In this document: piece by piece, positions 1 through 5,293 of the stretch
Layout of the letters: every line of letters starts with the position of its first letter
Numbering within the stretch: the first letter of the stretch is position 1
Assembly: GCA_020355145.1 (NCBI GenBank)
Contig: CP070660.1
Location: 332,409-339,431 of the forward strand
Direction: 5' to 3'
Length of the DNA: 7,023 nucleotides
Source: Deltaproteobacteria bacterium
GTDB taxonomy: Bacteria > Desulfobacterota > DSM-4660 > Desulfatiglandales > B25-G16
The notes under the pieces: model-generated
The model's database searches: none
What the model saw: only the letters and a program-made list of their open reading frames with translations
What the model was told of the DNA's origin: nothing
Translations under genes and position numbers: made by a program

Positions 1-789
1 ATGATACTAAAACCGACCTTTTTTTGCATTCCTGATGCTGAGTGGGCATCAAGGATATCTTTTCTCACTGTTGCAGTCTGGTGGGCAGGTTTTTCCATAC
101 CCATTTTCAGAAATGTACCTGAGCCCTCGGCGATCCCTTCAAGGGATGAAGGTTATAATCCCCTAATGGCTGGATATCAGAGGCTTAGAAGGACATTTCG
201 GGATATTAGAAGATTTAGGGAATTGATAAGGTTTCTCGTGGCATTCTGGCTTTACAATGATGGAATAGGAACCATTATAATTATGGCCGTGATCTTTGGG
301 GCTGAGGTTGGGATCGGTAGGTTTCATCTGATTGGGGCGATTTTGATGGTACAATTCCTTGGAATTCCCTTTACTGTAATCTTTGGCAGGCTACCTGAGA
401 GATTGGGGACGAAGAACTCAATCCTTCTTGCCCTGGGCATTTATACAATTATCGCCATCCTGGGATATTTTATGCAAAGACCAGTCCATTTCTGGCTTTT
501 GGCCATTTTGGTTTCAATGGTTCAGGGGGGAACCCAGGCCCTCAGCCGGTCTATGTATGGATCGATGGCACCACTATCAAAATCCGCCGAGTTTTTTGGC
601 TTTTACAATGTTAGCAGTAAGTTTGCGGGCATCATTGGGCCGGCGCTCTTTGCCCTGGTAGGACAATTAACGGGTTCAAGCAGGTTGAGCATTATCTCAA
701 TTATTATCTTCTTTTTGGCAGGTGCCCTTGTATTGAACAAGGTAGATCATAAAGAAGGGATCAAGGCCGCAATTCATGTAGAGCTATAG
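1..789 (+). CDS. UMF1/Atg22-like MFS transporter, C-terminal part (5' truncated by window edge)
   Basis: This is the second half of a polytopic inner-membrane transporter of the UMF1 branch of the major facilitator superfamily, which resembles yeast vacuolar Atg22. The readable 262 residues hold about seven hydrophobic segments (roughly 20-38, 78-100, 110-130, 139-158, 162-180, 206-224 and 228-247). Family-like signatures are FWLYNDGIGT (82-91), an MFS-type loop FGRLPERLG (128-136), VQGGTQALSRS (174-184) and AEFFGFYNVSSKFAG (196-210). Members of this family usually have about 400-450 residues, so the first half lies left of the window. The ATG at base 1 is therefore probably an internal methionine and not the start. 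It ends with TAG at 787-789, followed by a repeat-rich spacer with no obvious T-tailed terminator. The substrate is unknown; related proteins are only loosely linked to amino-acid efflux. The family call is fairly sure, the function is not. Confidence 0.85.
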   Translation: MILKPTFFCIPDAEWASRISFLTVAVWWAGFSIPIFRNVPEPSAIPSRDEGYNPLMAGYQRLRRTFRDIRRFRELIRFLVAFWLYNDGIGTIIIMAVIFGAEVGIGRFHLIGAILMVQFLGIPFTVIFGRLPERLGTKNSILLALGIYTIIAILGYFMQRPVHFWLLAILVSMVQGGTQALSRSMYGSMAPLSKSAEFFGFYNVSSKFAGIIGPALFALVGQLTGSSRLSIISIIIFFLAGALVLNKVDHKEGIKAAIHVEL

Positions 790-912
790 GGTAGGGCTGT
801 GCTGCACGGGATCCCGGATCGATGTTTCAGACAAGGTAGAATATAGTAATTGCAAAGATATGTGGTATATGCTAAGTCCTTCGATTCATAGGTTCGATTA
901 CGAACTTATTTA

Positions 913-952
913 GACTTCGGCTGAGGAGTTCGACTGAGGCTCACTCGAAGTC
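913..952. repeat. Imperfect inverted repeat, possible hairpin
   Basis: The left arm GACTTCGGCTGAG (913-925) and the right arm CTCACTCGAAGTC (940-952) are complementary at 11 of 13 positions around a 14-base loop. The outer 7 bp, GACTTCG/CGAAGTC, match perfectly. The loop repeats part of the arm: CGACTGAGG (931-939) against CGGCTGAGG (918-926). No T tract follows, so an intrinsic terminator is unlikely. It looks more like a dispersed intergenic palindromic element. Confidence 0.6.
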
Positions 953-991
953 CTCCCTTCGGTCTGCCCTTGGGGTGAGCCTTTCGGGAGT

Positions 992-1049
992 GAGCTCAAG
1001 GCCGAACTGCTCGGCCGAACGCTCGGGCCGAATGGAGCTCAAGGTCGAA
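992..1049. repeat. Direct repeats: 15-bp pair enclosing three 13-bp GCCGAA units
   Basis: GAGCTCAAGGCCGAA (992-1006) recurs as GAGCTCAAGGTCGAA (1035-1049), 14 of 15 bases identical and 43 bp apart. Between them GCCGAA starts recur at 1001, 1014 and 1027, exactly 13 bp apart: GCCGAACTGCTCG, GCCGAACGCTCGG, GCCGAATGGAGCT. Similarity between units fades after the first 6-7 bases, so this is a short degenerate tandem array and not a clean satellite. Confidence 0.6.
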
Positions 1050-1177
1050 GACAATTGCTGCGAGCTAACTCGTTAAAATACGTCACTGTATTTGCGAACC
1101 GAAGCACTAAGCAAGGCTTAACTATGCGGCCTATCCAATGGGTTTTGGAGGCGGAGAACTGAAAATTCTATAAGGAT

Positions 1178-1185
1178 AAGGAGGG
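1178..1185 (+). promoter_or_regulatory. Strong ribosome binding site of the first corrinoid protein gene
   Basis: AAGGAGGG lies 6 bases before the ATG at 1192, close to a perfect Shine-Dalgarno match at good spacing. It fixes the start and suggests high translation of this gene. Confidence 0.8.
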
Positions 1186-1191
1186 TAGGAG

Positions 1192-1830
1192 ATGGTAGAC
1201 CTTAAGGAAGTCACCCAGAAGTTGATCCAGGGGATGGCCCCTCAGGTGAAGGAGTTGGTTCAGGAGGCGATCAATGAAGGGCAGGATTTAGGCTCAATTC
1301 TAAATGATGGGCTCCTTGCGGGAATGAGCGTGGTAGGGGAGAGGTTCAAGAAGGCCGAGGTTTACTTCCCGGAGGTGCTGGTCGCTGCCAATGCTATGAA
1401 GGCGGGAATGGAGCCTCTAAAGCCACTGCTGGCTGAGAAGAATATCGGTTATTCCGGAAGGGTTGTTTTGGGAACCGTACGGGGAGATCTTCATGACATC
1501 GGTAAGAATCTCGTGGGGATGATGCTGGAGGGGGCCGGATTTGAGGTTATAGACCTGGGTATTGATGTGCCAACTGATAGATTCGTGGAAACAGTGAAGG
1601 AGAAAAATGCAGATATAGTAGGTATATCTGCTCTTCTCACCACAACTATGCCTGTGATGAAACAGGTAATAGAGTCCCTGATTAGCTCTATGACAAGGGA
1701 GAAGGTGAAGGTTATGGTTGGAGGAGCCCCTATCACCCAGAAATATGCGGATGAGATAGGGGCAGACGGTTTCGGGCCTGATGCAGCCACTGCTGTTGAC
1801 AAGGCAAAGGAACTTATGGGTATTCGTTAG
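1192..1830 (+). CDS. MtbC-like methyltransferase corrinoid protein (pair 1)
   Basis: This small cytoplasmic cobalamin-binding protein carries a methyl group on cobalt between two methyltransferases, as in methanogen and acetogen methylamine, methanol and O-demethylase systems. At 212 residues it has the usual length. An N-terminal helical cap (about 10-85), with GLLAGMSVVGERF at 40-52 and the FPEVLVAANAM region at 59-69, precedes a Rossmann-like B12-binding domain. The cobalt-ligand motif GDLHDIGKN is at 98-106, with His101 as the expected lower axial ligand. GFEVIDLGIDVP (116-127), SALLT (146-150) and GGAP (177-180) are the other nucleotide-tail contacts known in the family. The C terminus keeps the usual ADGFGPDAATAV (191-202). 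A strong ribosome site supports the start. It lies 112 bp before a UroD-fold methyltransferase, its likely partner. Family membership is near certain; substrate specificity is unknown. Confidence 0.95.
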   Translation: MVDLKEVTQKLIQGMAPQVKELVQEAINEGQDLGSILNDGLLAGMSVVGERFKKAEVYFPEVLVAANAMKAGMEPLKPLLAEKNIGYSGRVVLGTVRGDLHDIGKNLVGMMLEGAGFEVIDLGIDVPTDRFVETVKEKNADIVGISALLTTTMPVMKQVIESLISSMTREKVKVMVGGAPITQKYADEIGADGFGPDAATAVDKAKELMGIR

Positions 1831-1942
1831 GTCGATGTGGGAAGATATCGCCTTTCGGAAACAGCCCAAGCCCATACAATGTAGCTGAAAAGTTAAACAG
1901 GTCAATGAATCTGTTAATTTGGGTTTGAGGAGGGAGTAAACC

Positions 1943-3085
1943 ATGAAGGGAATGACACCAAGAGAGAGGGTCTTAACCAGTTTAAATCATGAAGAGCCGG
2001 ATAGGGTTCCTCTTGATCTGGGAGGCCTGCCGACAACCATCGAGGCAGTACCATATAATGAATTGAAGAGATATCTGGGCATAAAGGGTGAAACAAGGCT
2101 TTTCCTCAGGGACCATGTCGATCCACCTGAAGAGGTCCTGGAGAGATTCGGGATCGATACCCGCTATATTAGGATGAAAGCACCGAAAAATTTTAGGGTA
2201 CAGATAGATCCTGATAATTCCTATCTGGATGAATGGGGTACTAGGTGGAAGAAACCAGAATCTAGTCTTTACTGGGATCCTGTTGATTACCCGCTCAAGG
2301 ATGCTACCATAGAGGATTTAGAAACGTACAGGTGGCCAGATCCACATGATCCTGGAAGGACAGAGGGGCTAAGAGAGGAGGCTAAGCGGTTACGTCAAAG
2401 GACAGACTATGCAATCGTTGCAGATATGCCCCTTTTAGGCATCTTTGAGTCCGCATGTGTGTGCCTTAGGGGGATAGAGAGACTGATGATGGATCTCATA
2501 TTGGATAAACCATTTGCAAAGGCGCTCTTCGATAAGGTGGCCGATATTCACATTGAATTTCTACGTCATTATCTTGATGCCGTTGGTGAATATATTGATG
2601 TTATTATGGTTTCCGATGACCTAGGTGCAGAGAATGGTCCCCTGATCTCTCCTGAACTTTACAGGGAAATGCTAAAACCGGCACAAAAGAAACTATGGCA
2701 GTTTATAAAGGATAATACCAAGGCATATCTATTCCTACATTCCTGTGGAGCGGTTTCTAAATTCATCCCGGATTTAGTAGAGATAGGGGTGGATATATTA
2801 AATCCAATACAGGTCTCAGCCAAAGATATGGATACAAAGAGACTGAAGAAGGAATTTGGGGACAGGTTGACATTCTGGGGGGGTATTGATACCCAAAGGG
2901 TTCTGCCTTTCGGATCACCTGAGGACGTTGATAGGGAGGTGAAAAGACGGATAGGGGATGTAGCGCCCGGCGGGGGATATGTCCTGACAGCAGTGCATAA
3001 TATTCAGGCTGGGGTCCCACCAGAGAATATCTGCATGATGTATGATGCTGCCAGAAAATATGGAAGATACCCGATTGATTTGTAA
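1943..3085 (+). CDS. UroD-fold (MtaA/CmuA-type) corrinoid methyltransferase, pair 1
   Basis: This 380-residue cytoplasmic protein of the uroporphyrinogen-decarboxylase superfamily belongs by its features to the methyltransferase branch (MtaA, MtbA, CmuA) and not to heme synthesis. It opens with the typical MTPRERVLTSLNHEEPDRVP (4-23). It has SDDLGAENGPLISPELY (224-240) and the zinc/thiolate motif HSCG at 266-269 (His266, Cys268). The third zinc ligand, a cysteine in MtaA/MtbA, lines up by the following PPEN with His352 in AVHNIQ (350-355). WGGIDTQ (312-318) is also family-like. A GAGGAGGG-type ribosome site at about 1927-1934 supports the ATG. It probably moves methyl between the corrinoid protein encoded just upstream and a thiol or folate acceptor, or takes methyl from a substrate as CmuA does. 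A decarboxylase role in heme synthesis is less likely given the H-x-C motif and the corrinoid neighbours. Confidence 0.88.
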   Translation: MKGMTPRERVLTSLNHEEPDRVPLDLGGLPTTIEAVPYNELKRYLGIKGETRLFLRDHVDPPEEVLERFGIDTRYIRMKAPKNFRVQIDPDNSYLDEWGTRWKKPESSLYWDPVDYPLKDATIEDLETYRWPDPHDPGRTEGLREEAKRLRQRTDYAIVADMPLLGIFESACVCLRGIERLMMDLILDKPFAKALFDKVADIHIEFLRHYLDAVGEYIDVIMVSDDLGAENGPLISPELYREMLKPAQKKLWQFIKDNTKAYLFLHSCGAVSKFIPDLVEIGVDILNPIQVSAKDMDTKRLKKEFGDRLTFWGGIDTQRVLPFGSPEDVDREVKRRIGDVAPGGGYVLTAVHNIQAGVPPENICMMYDAARKYGRYPIDL

Positions 3086-3387
3086 AAAATAGCAATAGGA
3101 TATAGCAAAAAATAAAAGTTTTACTTTAAGTTCTCGAGTAATAACTCTTATAGATAAGTTAACAAGTCGATTGCCAATGAGGAAGTATTACCAAGGAGCT
3201 TAGGAGCTTCGCCCCAATTGGGGTATTGGAGTGATGGATGAACTTGTCCTGAACAAATTTCTTCGCTTTTACTGCCCACTACTCCACTACTTCATGATTC
3301 CATGTGATTGGCATAAGTCGATTGTCACCAAAGAACCTAAAATTTCAATGTGAGAAATTCCGAGATACTGTCAACAAGGTAAGGACT
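3086..3387. other. Gene-free spacer between the two corrinoid/methyltransferase pairs
   Basis: About 300 bases without a convincing gene. The first 100 are AT-rich (3086-3165). Further on there is a perfect 12-bp palindrome and a longer weak dyad, listed separately. AAGTCGATTG occurs twice, at 3164-3173 and 3315-3324. No B12-riboswitch box, T-box or clear sigma-70 promoter was recognised. The size and AT-richness suggest that pair 2 has its own promoter here, which is inference. Confidence 0.5.
3212..3223. repeat. Perfect palindrome CCCCAATTGGGG inside a wider dyad
   Basis: CCCCAATTGGGG is self-complementary over all 12 bases. Just after it, TGGAGTGATGG (3227-3237) is complementary at 9 of 11 positions to CCACTACTCCA (3276-3286), about 40 bases on. 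Together these could fold in the leader of pair 2 or be the remains of a dispersed intergenic repeat. There is no T run, so a terminator is not supported. Confidence 0.5.
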
Positions 3388-4038
3388 ATGGCCGAAGAAA
3401 AATATCTCGTGGCCTTGAAGGAAGCCATTCTAAATCTGGACTACGGAGCTGTTGTAAAGGCCGCTAAAGAGGCGATGGGGGCGGGTGTAGACCCGCTCAG
3501 GGCTGTAACGGATGGTATGGCCCCTGGAATGTCCATAATCGGAGAAAAGTTTGAGACCGGCGAGTACTACCTCGCGGAGCTGGTCGTGGCCGGCGATGTC
3601 ATGAGGGAAGGCATGAAGGTTATTAATCCTTACATAAAGGAAGAGGGCTCCAAGACAAGAAAGAAGATGGTAATAGCTACAGTTGAAGGGGATATGCATG
3701 ACATTGGGAAGAGCATAGTTGCCACCCTACTAATAGCACGAGGTTTTGAGGTGGTTGATTTAGGAGTGGATGTACCAGCGGCAAGGATAATCGATGTCGT
3801 GAACGAGCATAAGCCTGCCATATTGGGTTTGTCAGCTCTCCTTACGGTGACTATGCCGAAGATGGGGGAAGTAATAGCGGCCTTAAGGGCAGCAGGCCTC
3901 AGGAAAAAGGTGAAGGTGATCATCGGAGGGCCCTCTGTGAGTGCGAAATTTGCGGAAGGCATAGGCGCTGATCATAGCTCTACAAACGCGGTAGAAGGGG
4001 TAGAGAAATGCAAAGATTGGGTGAAGGAAGGGGGCTGA
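3388..4038 (+). CDS. MtbC-like methyltransferase corrinoid protein (pair 2)
   Basis: This is a second cobalamin-binding methyl carrier, 216 residues from the ATG at 3388. It has the same layout as the first: helical cap (about 10-85) with DGMAPGMSIIGEKFE (42-56), then the B12 domain with GDMHDIGKS at 101-109 (His104 as cobalt ligand), GFEVVDLGVDVP (119-130), SALLT (149-153) and GGPSVS (180-185). The usual GPDAxxAV near the C terminus is altered to HSSTNAVEG (196-204). The reading frame stays open back to a GTG at 3304, but the residues it would add look nothing like the family and that GTG has no ribosome site. ATG 3388 has AAGGT (3376-3380) 7 bases upstream and gives the standard length. Only 13 bases separate it from the next gene, so the two are surely cotranscribed. 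It is clearly diverged from the pair 1 protein, suggesting a different partner. Confidence 0.94.
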   Translation: MAEEKYLVALKEAILNLDYGAVVKAAKEAMGAGVDPLRAVTDGMAPGMSIIGEKFETGEYYLAELVVAGDVMREGMKVINPYIKEEGSKTRKKMVIATVEGDMHDIGKSIVATLLIARGFEVVDLGVDVPAARIIDVVNEHKPAILGLSALLTVTMPKMGEVIAALRAAGLRKKVKVIIGGPSVSAKFAEGIGADHSSTNAVEGVEKCKDWVKEGG

Positions 4039-4051
4039 AGGATAGGCTGAG

Positions 4052-5179
4052 ATGACTAGACGTGAGAGGATAATGGCAGCAAGCCGCAAAGGCCGTGTAG
4101 ATAGGTTGCCCTTCTTACATTGCTGGAGACACAGCCAGATAGGCTGGGCGGAGCGGGAATGCAGGAACAGGGGAATGGGTATTTCCTGGGCAAGGCCGTG
4201 CTATATCATGAAGATGCACAATGTGGATAGTACTGAAGAGCAAGTCGTATCAACAGGCGAAGTGGTAGTCCGGCGAACGTATTCTACTCCCATGGGTTCC
4301 GTGTATTTGGATGAGAAGAGAGAGCCTGGTGTGGGGCAGTGGCATGCGCAGAGAAGCTGGAAGGATGTAATGCCATGGCAGAAAAAGCGCTTGATTCAGG
4401 AGCCTGAAGACTACGAGGTCGTCAAATACATGGTTGATAACACGGAGTACATTCCCGATTACTTCCCCATCGAACAAGCGAAGGAGTGGCTGGGAGAGGA
4501 TGGTGTCGTCATGTCCTGGATTCCGAAAACACCAATGGCGCTGTTGATGATTGAGTGGATAGGGAGCGAGGAAGGACGCTTTTACATCCATCACGCGAGA
4601 TACCGCGACAAGGTCGAGGGACTATACGAAGCGATGTCCAAGAGCCTTGAGCCGTTGTATGAGATAGCTGCAAGATCACCGGCGGATATAATCTGGATCC
4701 CAGAAAACCTTGAAGGATATCTAGTCAATCCAAGGCTTTTTGAGAAGTACTTTATGCCAGAGTACGAAAAATGTGCAAGGGTTTTACATAAACACGGGAA
4801 GCTTCTGGCCGTACACATGGATGGAAGATTGGGCGTTCTTAAAGACCTAATAGCAAAGAGCCCCATAGATATAATCGAGGCACTACATCCGCCCCCTGTG
4901 GGTGACCTGCCCATAAGCGAAGCACTCTCCATTTGGAAGGATAAGGTCATTTGGGTTGGCTATCCGGGGGCTGTGTATACGCTTGGGCCTGAGGCAGTGA
5001 AGAAGCACGCCCTGGACCTTCTAAGATCGGTTGTCCCAGGTGATAGGCTAGTCATAGAGATGTCAACTGAGAACCTCGTATCCAACGAAAACCTTCTTAT
5101 GCTAACCTCTATCCTGGAGAATGTGGAGCTCCCACTGACGGAGGAGAAGATCGACAGGATCGAGAGGTCCCTATCGTGA
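4052..5179 (+). CDS. Divergent UroD-fold methyltransferase-like protein lacking the zinc H-x-C motif (pair 2)
   Basis: This 375-residue cytoplasmic protein belongs to the uroporphyrinogen-decarboxylase superfamily. It starts with the family opening MTRRERIMAASRKGRVDRLP (1-20). ENLEGYLVNPRLFEKYFMPEY (218-238) corresponds to the SDD-LG-ENG / SPELY region of its relatives. Where MtaA-type enzymes have H-S/T-C-G, this one has VHMDGRL (254-260), so the cysteine is replaced by Asp257. The C-terminal third-ligand position is also not recognisable (IEMSTENLV, 335-343). HPPPVGDL (279-286) and WVGYPGAVY (301-309) are other conserved-looking blocks. An AAGGA-like ribosome site (4038-4042) overlaps the stop codon of the corrinoid gene 13 bases upstream, suggesting coupled translation and a joint function. 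It could be the substrate-side methyltransferase for that corrinoid protein. It is less likely to be a decarboxylase. The reaction is unknown. Confidence 0.82.
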   Translation: MTRRERIMAASRKGRVDRLPFLHCWRHSQIGWAERECRNRGMGISWARPCYIMKMHNVDSTEEQVVSTGEVVVRRTYSTPMGSVYLDEKREPGVGQWHAQRSWKDVMPWQKKRLIQEPEDYEVVKYMVDNTEYIPDYFPIEQAKEWLGEDGVVMSWIPKTPMALLMIEWIGSEEGRFYIHHARYRDKVEGLYEAMSKSLEPLYEIAARSPADIIWIPENLEGYLVNPRLFEKYFMPEYEKCARVLHKHGKLLAVHMDGRLGVLKDLIAKSPIDIIEALHPPPVGDLPISEALSIWKDKVIWVGYPGAVYTLGPEAVKKHALDLLRSVVPGDRLVIEMSTENLVSNENLLMLTSILENVELPLTEEKIDRIERSLS

Positions 5180-5183
5180 GTCC

Positions 5184-5237
5184 GGTGATAAATGATAAAA
5201 GGGATTGACAAAAAAACTCAGATTGGGGGTGATAAAT
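5184..5237 (+). promoter_or_regulatory. Repeated GGTGATAAAT around a TTGACA, possible regulatory region of the Nramp-like gene
   Basis: GGTGATAAAT occurs exactly twice, at 5184-5193 and 5228-5237, 44 bp apart (about four helical turns). Between the copies is a consensus -35 hexamer TTGACA (5205-5210). At the ideal 17-base spacing there is no good -10; the nearest candidates, GATAAA/ATAAAT in the second repeat, sit at 20-21 bases. The arrangement could be an activator-dependent promoter with paired operator sites. This is a weak call from spacing and repetition only. Confidence 0.3.
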
Positions 5238-5293
5238 ACTATCAATGGAGGTAGAAAGACTGGTTAATATCATAAAGAAAAGGAGGGGAAGTC

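Larger units (their letters stand above)
790..1191. other. Gene-free spacer rich in TTCG/CGAA repeats, upstream of the methyl-transfer genes
   Basis: No convincing gene, tRNA or cobalamin-riboswitch B12 box was seen in these 400 bases. The part from about 880 to 1050 is unusually dense in TTCG and CGAA tetramers arranged as small dyads and direct repeats, which are listed separately. Nearer the first corrinoid gene there is a perfect 6-bp dyad, AAATAC (1076-1081) and GTATTT (1088-1093), which might be an operator or may be chance. A promoter for the downstream genes is expected here, but no good -35/-10 pair stands out. Confidence 0.6.

Noticed and set aside
880..1050. CRISPR array
   Set aside because: The repeats are short and degenerate, the 13-bp period leaves no spacers, and no cas genes are present.
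1055..1125. Sigma-70 promoter upstream of the first corrinoid gene (TTGCGA 1092-1097 with TAACTA 1119-1124; or TAAAAT 1074-1079)
   Set aside because: Spacing is about 21 bases in the first case, and no matching -35 exists for the second, so neither is better than chance.
1417..1944. 175-codon open frame on the minus strand over the first corrinoid gene
   Set aside because: It lies antisense to a clear corrinoid protein gene, shows no family-like motifs and is rich in Cys/His/Ser as expected of a shadow frame.
3304..3387. N-terminal extension of the second corrinoid protein from GTG 3304
   Set aside because: The extra residues do not resemble the family, the GTG has no ribosome site, and ATG 3388 gives the usual length with AAGGT at suitable spacing.
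3086..3387. Cobalamin riboswitch ahead of corrinoid genes
   Set aside because: This was looked for here and at 790-1191, because B12-linked genes often have one. No recognisable B12 box or surrounding fold was seen; a covariance-model search would settle it.
4052..5179. HemE (uroporphyrinogen III decarboxylase) for either UroD-fold gene
   Set aside because: Neither protein shows the N-terminal arginine-rich RQAGR-type motif of HemE, one has the methyltransferase H-x-C-G motif, and both sit beside corrinoid carriers with no heme genes.
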